A stretch of DNA of 64,000 bases from Flavobacterium sp. 140616W15 (GCF_003668995.1 NZ_CP033068.1:4774001-4838000), one strand, 5' to 3'; positions 1 to 9,287 are shown, numbered from the stretch's first letter. Numbers and translations are program-made. Notes: generated by a model not told the origin, from the letters alone.

Positions 1-2047
1 TAGCATTTACAGTAGTTGAAAGTAATTGACCTATCAAATCTCCTGAAATTGATTTTAAATCAGGAGTTAGTTCAGTGGCATTTAGATTTCCGTTAAGTTT
101 TATAGTCGAATTTAATTTACCATTGATGATTCCCGCAATAGGAGCAATTTTTTTCATCATGTCTAATTGCGTAAAAGTTTGCGCAATATCAACCTGATTA
201 AAGCCTAAATTCATATTAAAAGTAGGGACTTTTTCTTTTGTAGAAACAGCTCCATTTAGCCCAATAGTTCCACCAAAAATAGATGTTTTAAAGTTCTCTA
301 AAGTTGCTTTTTCATCTTTTACAATTATCTTTCCAGCAACATTGGTTAGTTTTAAATTGTCATACAAAACCGTATTTGCTTTTGCAGTCAAAGTACAATT
401 TAGGAAAGCGGGAATTTTCATTGCCTCGGCTGGTTTAGCTTTGGCTTTACTATCTGTTTCGGTTTTAGCAGGAGCAGGTTCTCCTGTAGTCATAAAGTCA
501 TCAACAGCTAATTGGTTTGAACTCATATTGAAATTTCCTCTTAACTCTTGTTTTTTAAACATAAAACCATAGAAGTTTTCAAGAACACCATTAATGCTAA
601 TATCACTTTTTCCAGTGGTAGCATCAAATTGTTTTAAGTTGATTGTACTTGGATTAAATTGAACCAAAGCAGTGCTAATATTCATTGATTTATTGTTCTC
701 ATCTGTATATTTAAATCCAGATAAGCTCATTGTACCAGCATTTTTTATGTTTTGATATTGGCTTTTTTCAACTGAAGCCATATCAAAATTAGTAGTTACA
801 TCAGCTTTTAAAATTCCAGCTAAGGGTTTGTCCATTTTTATTGGATATGCTTTAGAAAGATTAGCTAAGTTAATCGTTCCTTTTAAGGCAGCATCTACAA
901 TAGGGTTAACAGTAATGTTTTTGATATTTGCTTTAGCATTAAAAACATCTTGATCAATCTTGAACGAAAGTTTATCTAAATTTACATAAGTGTCATTTAA
1001 AATTCCAGTTTCGTTTATGATTTTAGTATCGATTACAATGTTCTGAACTGATTTAGGTAAGTTTGGATATTTAAATGAAGCATTGTTGGATGCAATTTCA
1101 ATATTGAATTTAGGAACAGTAGTGTCCGAAAATAAGCCTTTGGCAAATCCAGCAACAGAAAAATCTCCTGTAGTTTTTACACCATCCAATCCAGAAGAAT
1201 AGGCAGATGGAATTAACCCCAAAAAGTTAGTAAACGATGAGGTAGGAGTTTTAAACTTTAAATCATATTGTTGACCACCTTCAACCATTTGAATAAAACC
1301 ATCAAATTCTAATGGTAACTGATTAATCAACGCTTTGTTTTCTTTAAAGGTGTATTTGCTTTTTTCTAAATCAATACCTAAAACAGCATCAAGAGTTAGT
1401 GATACATTTTTCATGTAATTTATCTTGTCCATATCCAAAGATACTTTGGCAGTCGATTTTGTAGTTAAGTCCAGCTTCGAAGCTGTAAAATCACCTTTTC
1501 CTTCATGGTTCAAGCTATCAATAACCATTTTTATTTTGGAACCTTGGTCAAAATATCTAAAAGTAAAATTTTCAATTTTGTACCCTTGGATTTTTAAAGA
1601 AAGTGGTTTGCTAGCAGTTTCGTCTTTTTTAGATTCGTCTTTTTTTAGTGCAATGTCAAAATTTCCAACACCATTTTTATCGAATATAATATTGATTAAT
1701 CCATTTTTAGTATCAATTCCTTGAATGCTCAGAGGTTCATCTTTTCCTTTGAAAAGTTCTTTAATACTCATTTTTAAATTCAATTCTCCTAATGAAACTA
1801 AAGTATCACCTTCAAAAGGAGCTTTGTTTATAATCACTAGTTTTTCTATAGAAACATTGGCATTCGGGAAGTTTTTAAATAAACTCAAATCGGCATCGAC
1901 AAAACTAACTTTGGCATCAACGCTCTCATTGATGGCTTCGGATATTTTGGTTTTAATTTGGTCTTTAAAAAAAAACGGAATGGCAAATAAAGAAGCAATC
2001 AGTAAAACGATTACTATTCCTGCGATTTTCAGAACTTTCTTTAGCAT
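1..2047 (-). CDS. AsmA family protein (3' end outside window)
   Basis: The reverse strand is open from an ATG at 2047 to the window edge, giving 682 codons without a stop. The N-terminus (MLKKVLKIAGIVIVLL) is one hydrophobic segment at about residues 5-25, followed by a long, mostly beta-strand-like region with many short repeated 'linear amphipathic' stretches and a Lys/Ala/Pro-rich linker. This is the layout of AsmA/TamB-like envelope proteins, which anchor in the inner membrane and span the periplasm; family members are implicated in phospholipid transport to the outer membrane and in outer-membrane homeostasis. The C-terminal AsmA-like domain would lie beyond position 1. The product call rests on overall architecture and recalled similarity to Flavobacterium AsmA-like proteins of about 850-900 residues. 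The exact substrate is unknown. Confidence 0.8.
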   Translation of the reverse strand, partial: MLKKVLKIAGIVIVLLIASLFAIPFFFKDQIKTKISEAINESVDAKVSFVDADLSLFKNFPNANVSIEKLVIINKAPFEGDTLVSLGELNLKMSIKELFKGKDEPLSIQGIDTKNGLINIIFDKNGVGNFDIALKKDESKKDETASKPLSLKIQGYKIENFTFRYFDQGSKIKMVIDSLNHEGKGDFTASKLDLTTKSTAKVSLDMDKINYMKNVSLTLDAVLGIDLEKSKYTFKENKALINQLPLEFDGFIQMVEGGQQYDLKFKTPTSSFTNFLGLIPSAYSSGLDGVKTTGDFSVAGFAKGLFSDTTVPKFNIEIASNNASFKYPNLPKSVQNIVIDTKIINETGILNDTYVNLDKLSFKIDQDVFNAKANIKNITVNPIVDAALKGTINLANLSKAYPIKMDKPLAGILKADVTTNFDMASVEKSQYQNIKNAGTMSLSGFKYTDENNKSMNISTALVQFNPSTINLKQFDATTGKSDISINGVLENFYGFMFKKQELRGNFNMSSNQLAVDDFMTTGEPAPAKTETDSKAKAKPAEAMKIPAFLNCTLTAKANTVLYDNLKLTNVAGKIIVKDEKATLENFKTSIFGGTIGLNGAVSTKEKVPTFNMNLGFNQVDIAQTFTQLDMMKKIAPIAGIINGKLNSTIKLNGNLNATELTPDLKSISGDLIGQLLSTTVNA

Positions 2048-2542
2048 ATGTATAGTTATTTGAATTCAGTTATTACAAGCAATTTTTATGCCTGCTTATT
2101 GCAAAAATAAACTTTTATGAGTTATTCTTTTTGAATTTCCCTTATAAAAAGAAATTCAAGTATGCTCTTTTGTAAGTCTTGTATTAAGTTTAATCAAAAA
2201 AAAATAGCCTACAACATATCGAGGGGATGATATGAGTAAGCTATCCAAAAAAATAAACAGGGTTATTATCGTTATGAATTCTACTAGCTTAAAATGTCTT
2301 AAATGCTTGTATAACCTCCCTTGTAATATTTTGCTAAAGTAGCTACAAGATGCACTTATATGTGTTATCGCTAAATTAAACCTGAGTTAACTTTAATGAA
2401 TTTTATAAGTTAGGATTGTTGTTGGTATATGTTGAAAACTTTCCATCGCATTTTTCGAATCTCAAAGCAGGGTTAATAAATTAATTGATGGGAATCCGCA
2501 TAATTCGTGGTGAAAAAACTTCTATTGTTGCATAAAACAAAA
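2048..2542. other. intergenic stretch with no supported gene
   Basis: About 500 bases between the AsmA-like gene and the terminator behind sppA. A possible -7 box for the AsmA-like gene is the reverse complement of 2102-2109 (TATTTTTG), about 55 bases before its ATG, but no convincing TTG -33 element precedes it. A 36-codon plus-strand ORF at 2232-2342 with three cysteines is present but has no support beyond its open frame. I see no tRNA or repeat here. Confidence 0.5.
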
Positions 2543-2571
2543 AATCCGTTTAAGTCTGACTTAAACGGATT
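2543..2571 (-). terminator. rho-independent terminator behind sppA
   Basis: AATCCGTTTAAGTC (2543-2556) is a perfect inverted repeat of GACTTAAACGGATT (2558-2571); in practice a 12-bp stem with a 5-base loop. Read on the minus strand it is followed by a run of six T, about 20 bases past the sppA stop. Confidence 0.85.
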
Positions 2572-2592
2572 GTGATTGTAATGAAGTTATAT

Positions 2593-4356
2593 TTATTGAA
2601 TATTAATTTCGAATGGCATCATGGCTTGTACGCCTTTTTTATTTTGTAATCTTTTTACCTGTTCGATAATAAAATAATTTTCTTCACCTATTTCTTCTTT
2701 AATAAAATTCTCTTTTGATTTTGCAAAAGGCAAGTTTTGCAACATATCATTGAATTTCTTTTCGTATTCTGGATAGTTTTGTGTGCTGTAGTCTTTTATT
2801 TTGGCAAGAGTTGCAGCTTCAGCTATAGCGTCATTTAATCCACCAATTTTATCTACAAGACCAATTTTAAGGGCTTCAGAACCAGTCCAAACTCTTCCTT
2901 GTGCAATTGCATCAACTTGCTCAAAAGTCATTTTTCTTCCTTCGGCAACATGGGTTACAAAAGTTCTGTAAATATGTTCGACACTTTCTAAAGTTACAGC
3001 TTTGAAGTTCTCATCCAAAGGTACGAATGGACTATAGTTGGCAGCATTTGTATGAGTTTTTACTTGCTCAGTATTAATTCCTAGTTTGTTTGCTAAAGGA
3101 GTGAAATTTGGTAGTACTCCAAAAACTCCAATAGAACCAGTTATTGTATTGCTTTCAGCAAATATTTTATTAGCATTACAAGCAATATAATATCCTCCAG
3201 ATGCTGCATAATTCCCCATAGAAACAACAACAGGTTTTACTTTTTTAGTTAACTCTACTTCTCTCCAAATCAAATCTGAAGTTAAAGCACTTCCTCCAGG
3301 GCTATTAATTCGTAGTACAATTGCTTTTACATCTTTATTTTTGCGAGCTTCCTGTAAAGAACGACGCATAGATCCTTCACCAATAACTGTAACGTCACCT
3401 TCGCCACTTTGAATTTCTCCTTGAGCATAAATAATAGCTATTTGGTCACCCGAAGTGCTAGAACTAGTAGCAGTAGTAATGAAGTTTTGAGTGTAATCAG
3501 AAATAGAAATTTTATTATAGTCATCATCACCAGTTACCTTCAGGACTTTTTTAATAGCATCATGATATACATCTTCGTAAGCTATAACATCTACAAGGCG
3601 TTCTGCTTTTGCCATTTCAGGTGTTCTAGCTAAAAGACCGTTGGCGATTTCATTTAATCGATCAACAGGAATGTTACGACTTTTAGAAATGTCGGCAACA
3701 ACAGTATTCCAGATTGAGCTTAATAAAGCGCCAGTTTGTTCTCTGTTGGCATCACTCATTTTGTTTTCAAGAAATGGTTCAACAGCACTTTTATATTTTC
3801 CATGACGGATTACTTCCATATGAATACCTGACTTATCTTGAAAATCTTTGAAAAACATAATTTCAGAAGACAATCCTTTAAAATCTAAATCACCGACAGG
3901 ATTTAAGTAAATTGTATTTGCAACAGAATTTAAATAATATTCTTTTTGAGAATACCCATTAGAATACGCCATTACAAACTTTCCTGATTTTTTAAAACTT
4001 TCAAGAGCATTTCGTAAATCTTTACTTTGAGCCATTCCTAAAGAAGAGGCATCATTAAGAATAGAAATCCCTTTGATGTTATCATCAGTTTTTGCAACAT
4101 CTATGGCATTAATGATATCTGTTAGCCCAATACCTTTTTGCTCAGAAAAAATAGTTACCCAAGGGTCTTTATATTTTCCAGCATAATCATTTTGTATTTT
4201 TCTTAAATCAAGTTCAATTACAGAGTCACTTTTTACGGTAACAGCATTACTATCGCCTCCAAAAAGCGCTGCTAATAACATCATTCCAAAAAAGGACAGC
4301 ATGAAAAAAACAAAAATACCGATTACGGTAGCTATTACATTTCCTAAAAATTTCAT
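2593..4356 (-). CDS. sppA: signal peptide peptidase SppA, 67K type
   Basis: Encodes 587 residues, the length of long-form SppA, the membrane-bound serine protease that degrades cleaved signal peptides. There is an N-terminal membrane anchor (about residues 8-33), then two tandem S49 domains. The catalytic lysine is K189 in the YKSAVEPF motif of the first half, and the nucleophile is S386 in the YAASGGYY motif of the second half, matching the Lys/Ser dyad of the E. coli enzyme. The NSPGGS and TGSIGVFG segments typical of the family are also present. It starts at the ATG at 4356. The upstream XRE regulator gene is on the same strand 89 bases away, and a strong terminator follows the stop. Confidence 0.95.
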   Translation of the reverse strand: MKFLGNVIATVIGIFVFFMLSFFGMMLLAALFGGDSNAVTVKSDSVIELDLRKIQNDYAGKYKDPWVTIFSEQKGIGLTDIINAIDVAKTDDNIKGISILNDASSLGMAQSKDLRNALESFKKSGKFVMAYSNGYSQKEYYLNSVANTIYLNPVGDLDFKGLSSEIMFFKDFQDKSGIHMEVIRHGKYKSAVEPFLENKMSDANREQTGALLSSIWNTVVADISKSRNIPVDRLNEIANGLLARTPEMAKAERLVDVIAYEDVYHDAIKKVLKVTGDDDYNKISISDYTQNFITTATSSSTSGDQIAIIYAQGEIQSGEGDVTVIGEGSMRRSLQEARKNKDVKAIVLRINSPGGSALTSDLIWREVELTKKVKPVVVSMGNYAASGGYYIACNANKIFAESNTITGSIGVFGVLPNFTPLANKLGINTEQVKTHTNAANYSPFVPLDENFKAVTLESVEHIYRTFVTHVAEGRKMTFEQVDAIAQGRVWTGSEALKIGLVDKIGGLNDAIAEAATLAKIKDYSTQNYPEYEKKFNDMLQNLPFAKSKENFIKEEIGEENYFIIEQVKRLQNKKGVQAMMPFEINIQ

Positions 4357-4445
4357 AATTACATTTTTTTAATAAGTAGCTTAAAGTGCTGAATTGTTAC
4401 AAATCTTAAGATGAAATAGCCAATAATTGCATAGCTCTAGCTTGA

Positions 4446-4853
4446 TTAAGATGATTTATTGTTGTTTTGTTTTAAAAATAAAATAAGATCCTCTTTGTCT
4501 TTAAGACGGGATTCATATTGTTCTTTTACAAAGATAATTTTTTCTTTTAAAGTACTTACATGTTCTTTGAGTTCTAATACTAATTGTTCAGAATAATGTA
4601 GTGTCTGTGAAGATTGGATACTAATTTCTTCGTTGTAATCATTAAAAGTTAATGTTGTATTTTTATTTCTTAGTTGGTTTTTATCGACCTCTAATACTTT
4701 CGCAAGAATATCCCATTCATGCTCTTGTATTTTACTACTTCCTCTTTCTTTTCGATAATATTGAGGTTGAGAGATCTCCAAATATTCTGCCATTTGTTCT
4801 TGAGAGAAGCCTCTGCTTTCTCTAATCTGTCTTAATTTAATTCTCATACCCAT
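4446..4853 (-). CDS. XRE-family helix-turn-helix regulator with coiled-coil tail
   Basis: A 135-residue protein whose first 60 or so residues form a Cro/CI-type helix-turn-helix (LRQIRESRGFSQEQMAEYLE, then ISQPQYYRKERG), expected to bind DNA. The remaining part, from about residue 85, is rich in Glu, Lys and Leu and looks like a coiled coil that could mediate dimerisation. No metabolite-binding domain is visible. It is on the same strand as sppA but separated by 89 bases, and upstream lies a mixed region with an orphan ORF. The target genes are unknown. The HTH call is firm; the physiological role is not. Confidence 0.85.
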   Translation of the reverse strand: MGMRIKLRQIRESRGFSQEQMAEYLEISQPQYYRKERGSSKIQEHEWDILAKVLEVDKNQLRNKNTTLTFNDYNEEISIQSSQTLHYSEQLVLELKEHVSTLKEKIIFVKEQYESRLKDKEDLILFLKQNNNKSS

Positions 4854-5016
4854 TTTCTTTTAATATTAAATTTATTTATTATGCAGTTATTATGCGATTT
4901 TTAATAAGAAAGAATAAAATTATAAAATAAGTTTGAAAAATAGAACTATTCTTACTTTATTTTTAAAATCTTAACGTATAAGGATTATAATTAAGGAGGT
5001 GGTTTTTGTAGATTAG

Positions 5017-5199
5017 TTATTAATTAAAAATTTAAAACCAATTTTTAAGAATGTAGAAAATCAATTACCAGAAGGGTTTTTAGAAAAAGAAAACCAATTG
5101 CTTGAAAAATTTCAAGTTGAAGAATTAGAGAAGAGATACGAATTTGCTTGGATTGATGAAGTTGTTATAGGGCCATCAGAATCGGGAGCGACATTCTAG
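5017..5199 (+). other. orphan small ORF or 3' gene remnant, no clear start
   Basis: A plus-strand frame is open for 60 codons between TAG at 5014 and TAG at 5197. Its predicted peptide (including ENQLPEGFLEKENQLLEKF and a tail ending VVIGPSESGATF) is charged and protein-like rather than random AT-rich translation. No ATG, GTG or plausible TTG start lies near the beginning; an AAGGAGG at about 4994 leads into a frame that stops at once. A strong terminator follows 30 bases downstream on the same strand, suggesting the 3' end of a transcribed gene. I do not recognise the family. Confidence 0.3.
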
Positions 5200-5228
5200 C
5201 ATTTAGTGATTAATCACTTCAAATTTTG

Positions 5229-5257
5229 AAAGAAGCACATATTTTGAGTGCTTCTTT
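5229..5257 (+). terminator. terminator after the orphan ORF
   Basis: AAAGAAGCAC (5229-5238) pairs perfectly with GTGCTTCTTT (5248-5257), loop of 9 bases, followed by CTTTTT on the plus strand. The opposite strand lacks a T run, so the orientation is plus. Confidence 0.75.
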
Positions 5258-5286
5258 CTTTTTAGAATTTATAAAAAAGATTAAAT

Positions 5287-6474
5287 ATGAAGCAGATTTT
5301 TAAACTTTTATTTTTTTTATTCTTGCTATCTTTTCCATTGCAAGGCCAGGAAATAGTGCTTAACAAAGTTGTTGCAGATATCGATACAAAATTACCTTTG
5401 AAATCTGTAACTGTTTTTAATGACAAAGACAATTCGATAACAAACGAAGAAGGAGTGTTTGTTTTTGTTTCAAGTAAGAATGAAATAAATTTTAGTGCAA
5501 TAGGGTATAATGATATAAAAACCACATTTGATTTGCTTATAAGTAAGGACACAGTTTTTATGGAAAGAAAAGCAATTGTGTTGGATGAAGTTATAGTGAA
5601 CAATGCCAGTGCTTATATGAGAAAAGTGTATGATAATATCAATGTAAATTATCCTATAGAGCCTTATGGAGAGAATTTTTTTCTGAGATGTCTGTTAAAA
5701 AAGAATGAAGCAATTGTAAGATTACAGGATATTTCGGGGAAAGCATATAGAGAAAGACTGTTTAGAACTAAAGAAAAGAAGAATAGTGTTTATACGATTG
5801 AAATTGTAAATATGAGAAAAACAGGTATTTCGGAAACGAATGATGCTACGAATTTTCAATTCCAAAGTTTTAAACAAACACTCGATAGAACATCTGCGAT
5901 ATTGTTAAATGTAGAAGATAAATATTCTTTTACGGAAGTTATATCGACTGACTCAGACTATAGAAAAATTAATTTTATCGCAAAAGAGAAAACTGAAAAA
6001 GGACAGGTTGCTGATGGGTATTTCATTATAAATAGGAGAGACTATGCTATAAAAGAGGTATTTATAGATGAATATTCCGATGCAAATAGTGTTCCATATG
6101 TGGAGAAAGGTATTTATAAATGGAGAACTACATTTTTTCAATCCTTAGTGCAATATGCTAAAAATAATGAGAATAATAAATATTATGTAAGTAATGCTAA
6201 GATAAATGGGAATGTAGAGGTTTTAAAAAATAATTTAGAAGTAATAATTTATGATTTTACTACAGATTTATTTATCACGAATAGCTTTATAGCTGAAAAA
6301 GTAAAATCTAATTTTTCTGAAGATAAAGATATTTTTAAGGCAAAGTCTTCTTATTCCAAAGAATTTTGGGATAATCAAAATCAGTTGCCATTGACCAGTG
6401 AGTTAAATGCATTTTTAAAAAAAGTATCTGAGGATAAGAATAAGAAAGAATTTGAGGTTGTAGGGAATTTTTAA
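5287..6474 (+). CDS. exported protein with carboxypeptidase-regulatory-like domain
   Basis: A 395-residue protein starting at ATG 5287. Residues 1-20 form a signal peptide ending near the LQGQ cleavage site, typical of Flavobacterium exported proteins. Residues about 22-95 resemble the CarboxypepD_reg-like beta-sandwich found at the start of many Bacteroidota outer-membrane proteins (VVADIDTKLPLKSVTVFND, then an FSAIGY motif). The rest, rich in beta strands and Lys/Asn, matches the long uncharacterised C-terminal region of stand-alone proteins of this type. It probably acts in the periplasm or at the outer membrane; the substrate is unknown. No TonB-dependent transporter partner lies nearby. 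It starts 30 bases after the preceding terminator, so it is likely its own transcription unit. Confidence 0.75.
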   Translation: MKQIFKLLFFLFLLSFPLQGQEIVLNKVVADIDTKLPLKSVTVFNDKDNSITNEEGVFVFVSSKNEINFSAIGYNDIKTTFDLLISKDTVFMERKAIVLDEVIVNNASAYMRKVYDNINVNYPIEPYGENFFLRCLLKKNEAIVRLQDISGKAYRERLFRTKEKKNSVYTIEIVNMRKTGISETNDATNFQFQSFKQTLDRTSAILLNVEDKYSFTEVISTDSDYRKINFIAKEKTEKGQVADGYFIINRRDYAIKEVFIDEYSDANSVPYVEKGIYKWRTTFFQSLVQYAKNNENNKYYVSNAKINGNVEVLKNNLEVIIYDFTTDLFITNSFIAEKVKSNFSEDKDIFKAKSSYSKEFWDNQNQLPLTSELNAFLKKVSEDKNKKEFEVVGNF

Positions 6475-6486
6475 AATAGATACGAG

Positions 6487-6861
6487 ATGAGATTAAAATT
6501 TAATAATTACATACAAAACTTGTCTATTTTAGACAATTTTAAATTGGTAATTTTGGACACTATTTCTTAGCAACCAACCCTGAATATTATCAAAAGTATC
6601 CAGAGCTTTTTGCAAAAGTATTTGTTATTGTTTTATGGTTTAGTTTGTTATGGCTTTATATTGTTTTTTTTATACTTTGTTTTAATCAAAAATCCAGATT
6701 CAATTCTATATTTCCCACAAAATTCCTGGAATTTTATCAGGACTCTTTTAAAAACTAATTCAGAATTTTCATTAGCTGAATTGGGGGAATTATTTATACC
6801 AATATTGTTTTTTTTCCTAGTTTTTAAGTGGTTTAAAATGATTTTAATTAAAAACAAATAA
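6487..6861 (+). pseudogene. small two-helix membrane protein, broken by frameshifts
   Basis: From ATG 6487 the frame reads 27 codons (MRLKFNNYIQNLSILD...) and hits TAG at 6568. The neighbouring frame between about 6552 and 6680 is strongly protein-like (YFLATNPEYYQKYPELFAKV, then a membrane helix), and the original frame resumes with KNPDSILYFPQNSWNF and a second helix up to TAA at 6861. One extra T in the T run at 6551-6554, and one T fewer in the run near 6665-6671, would restore one protein of about 124 residues with two membrane segments. The exact repair points are inference. It follows the carboxypeptidase-regulatory-like gene by 12 bases and may have been co-transcribed with it. Family not recognised. 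Confidence 0.5.
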
Positions 6862-6922
6862 AGAAGAACAGTCCTAAAGATTCTTATTTTCTAAAATACT
6901 TTTAGTTAATTTGCATCTAATT

Positions 6923-8055
6923 ATGAAATCACAATATCAGGTCGTTTTATCCCTAGGAAGTAACCAAGGAAATAGGTTAGGAAATATAGAAAACTGTATT
7001 AATTTGATACATCAGGAAATTGGTACTGTTGTTCAAGTTTCGAAGTTATATGAGACGCCAGCTTGGGGTTTTGAAAGTGATGCATTTTATAATTGTGCCT
7101 TGGTTTTGCATACCAATGCATCGGCACAAAAAATATTAAGTCAAGTTTTAAAAGTAGAAAAGCAATTAGGACGTATTCGTTCAGAACAACAAGGATATCA
7201 ATCTCGACTTATAGATGTTGATGTGATTATTTATGAAGATGAAATTATCAATACCGATAAACTTCAGATTCCACATCCTTTGATGCAAAATCGAAATTTT
7301 GTCTTGATGCCCATTCAAGATCTAAATTTGAATTGGAAGCATCCAATTTTTCAAAAAACAATTCCAGAATTAATTGCAATAACACCCGACGATAGTATTT
7401 GTACGGTTGTTCAGGATTTGAAAAGTCCGTTGCAGGAAATTCCAATGCAACGATTTAATTATATTGCTTTTGAAGGAAATATTGGAGCTGGAAAAACAAC
7501 TTTGGTTCATAAAATAGCCGATGATTTTAATGCTAAAACAGTATTAGAACGTTTTGCAGATAATCCTTTTTTACCTAAATTCTATAAAGATCAAAATCGA
7601 TATGCTTTTCCGCTAGAAATGTCTTTTTGGCAGATCGTTATCAGCAATTATCAGATGATTTAGCGCAATTTGATTTATTTAAAGATTTTATCGTAGCCGA
7701 TTATCACATCTTTAAATCATTAATATTTGCCAAAATAACACTTGCTGAAGATGAATATCGCTTGTATCGAAACTTGTTCGATATTATCTATAAGGAAATG
7801 CCAAAGCCAGATTTGTATGTTTATTTATATCAAAATACAGAACGTTTATTACAGAACATAAAAAAGCGAGGCAGAAGCTACGAGCAGAACATTGAGGCTG
7901 AGTATTTGGATAAAATCAATAATGGATATTTAGAATACATTAAATCACAATCTGATCTGAATGTTCTAATTATTGATGTTTCAGATCGTGATTTTGTGAA
8001 AAAGCATGAAGACTATCTTTTTGTTTTAGAGGAAATTAAGAAAAAAATAGGATAA
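6923..8055 (+). pseudogene. folK: FolK-deoxynucleoside kinase fusion, apparent frameshift
   Basis: The first part (ATG 6923 on) is 6-hydroxymethyl-7,8-dihydropterin pyrophosphokinase of folate synthesis: LSLGSNQGNR near the start and RLIDVDVIIY in the middle. It continues into a deoxynucleoside kinase domain with P-loop GNIGAGKTT, a fusion typical of Flavobacteriia. The frame breaks at 7624-7628: TCTTTTTGGCAGAT gives a run-off ending at 7663, but one more T in this five-T run would continue as SFLADRYQQLSDD into the frame 7627-8055, which carries the rest of the kinase. Both halves look fully conserved, so this is either a sequencing error or a very recent mutation. A TTG at 6911 is an alternative start, but the ATG fits the family better. 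The stop codon directly abuts the convergent CHAP gene. Confidence 0.85.
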
Positions 8056-8649
8056 CTATTCTTTTCTTAACCAGCCCAAAATTCGGTCATTGCCAATTAT
8101 CCATTTGCCTTCTTTTTCAATTAAAGAAAAAACCTCTCTGGATTTGCTAAATGGACCAGGATTTTGCTGGATTATTTCAATCTCTTTATCAGTAACATTT
8201 GAAACAATGGCAACATGTCCAAATCGATTAAAAATAGTTCCACTATAAATTAAAAGATCATCAGCTTTTGGTTTGCTTTTGCTCGGATTCGTATATTGTA
8301 CCAAATCTCTTTTTTCGTTTCTCTGGCCATCTTTAAGATTTGAGTTAAAAAAGTCTTTGGCGTGACCATAACTGTCAGGCATTTTATGATTAAAATGTTC
8401 ATAATAATATCTCTTTACAAATTCTACACATTGGTATTTTAATCCAAGATTATAATTGTCTGCAGTAAGATTTCTATCGGTAACATTATTAACTCCGCCA
8501 TTGTAATAAACACTAACCCCATTTAAACTGTCTAGCGGTTGTCCTATGGAGTGTTCAGTATTAAAATTGAATTTTTTAAAGGCCCATATTCCTGAGAAAA
8601 GAAATATTGATAAACCAATTAAGAGATAAGTCCAACGCTTGAATTTCAT
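8056..8649 (-). CDS. membrane-anchored CHAP-domain amidohydrolase/peptidase
   Basis: A 197-residue protein. Residues about 8-24 form an N-terminal membrane anchor, so the catalytic part faces the periplasm. The CHAP fold is recognised from C74 in YQCVEFVKRYY and H145 in GHVAIVS, the expected Cys/His pair of NlpC/CHAP cysteine hydrolases. The sequence around the cysteine also resembles the amidase domain of glutathionylspermidine synthase. A role in peptidoglycan or amide-bond cleavage is likely; the substrate is not determined. It is 21 bases downstream of the TrmH-type methyltransferase gene on the same strand, so the two may be co-transcribed. Confidence 0.85.
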   Translation of the reverse strand: MKFKRWTYLLIGLSIFLFSGIWAFKKFNFNTEHSIGQPLDSLNGVSVYYNGGVNNVTDRNLTADNYNLGLKYQCVEFVKRYYYEHFNHKMPDSYGHAKDFFNSNLKDGQRNEKRDLVQYTNPSKSKPKADDLLIYSGTIFNRFGHVAIVSNVTDKEIEIIQQNPGPFSKSREVFSLIEKEGKWIIGNDRILGWLRKE

Positions 8650-8670
8650 TATGATAGAGCTAAAGTTGTT

Positions 8671-9207
8671 TTATTTTGGCCAATTCATTTTTTGGAATAA
8701 ATCCCAAACAACAATTCCAGCACTTACAGATATATTAAGAGAATGTTTGGTCCCTAATTGTGGAATTTCGATGCAACCATCGCAAATCGCAACAGCTTCC
8801 TGAGCAACACCATATACTTCATTTCCAAATACTAGAGCATATTTTTTGTCCTTCTCTACTTCAAAATCTTGTAGAAAAACAGCGCTTTCTACCTGTTCGA
8901 TAGCTAGAGTTGTAATGTTTTCTTTTTTAAGATTTTCAATTACTTCTAATACGTTCTCGTGATGTTCCCAAGTAACAGTTTCAGTGGCACCAAGTGCGGT
9001 TTTATGAATCTCTTTGTTCGGTGGAGTAGCAGTGATACCGCATAAAATTATTTTTTCTATCAAAAAAGCATCTGCAGTTCGAAACACAGAGCCTATATTA
9101 TGTAAGCTGCGAATGTCGTCTAAGACTAATATAAGAGGTGTTTTTTCTGATTTTTTAAAATCAGTAATAGATTTTCTTTCGAGTTCGCTGTTTTCGAGTT
9201 TTCTCAT
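8671..9207 (-). CDS. TrmH/SpoU-family RNA 2'-O-methyltransferase
   Basis: A 178-residue SPOUT protein that transfers methyl from S-adenosylmethionine to a ribose 2'-OH in tRNA or rRNA. The three family motifs are visible: NIGSVFRTADAF with the catalytic Arg near the N-terminus, LVFGNEVYGV in the middle, and IEIPQLGTKHSLNISVSAG near the C-terminus, which forms the knotted cofactor site. It is shorter than RlmB and lacks an N-terminal substrate-binding domain, as in TrmH-like or TrmL-like members. The RNA target cannot be assigned from sequence alone. It starts at ATG 9207. Confidence 0.9.
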   Translation of the reverse strand: MRKLENSELERKSITDFKKSEKTPLILVLDDIRSLHNIGSVFRTADAFLIEKIILCGITATPPNKEIHKTALGATETVTWEHHENVLEVIENLKKENITTLAIEQVESAVFLQDFEVEKDKKYALVFGNEVYGVAQEAVAICDGCIEIPQLGTKHSLNISVSAGIVVWDLFQKMNWPK

Positions 9208-9231
9208 AAATATTTAAATTCTAGTAATAAA

Positions 9232-9260
9232 AAAAGCTTCCAAATAGTAAGGAAGCTTTT
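9232..9260 (-). terminator. terminator behind the DUF1573 gene
   Basis: AAAAGCTTCC (9232-9241) pairs perfectly with GGAAGCTTTT (9251-9260), 9-base loop. On the minus strand a seven-T run follows, 28 bases past the DUF1573 stop. Confidence 0.85.
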
Positions 9261-9287
9261 CGTTTATTTTTGTGGTTGTTTTACGAT

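Noticed and set aside
342..2063. Several plus-strand ORFs over the AsmA-like gene
   Set aside because: They lie opposite a long conserved reading frame on the minus strand and read as its antisense shadows.
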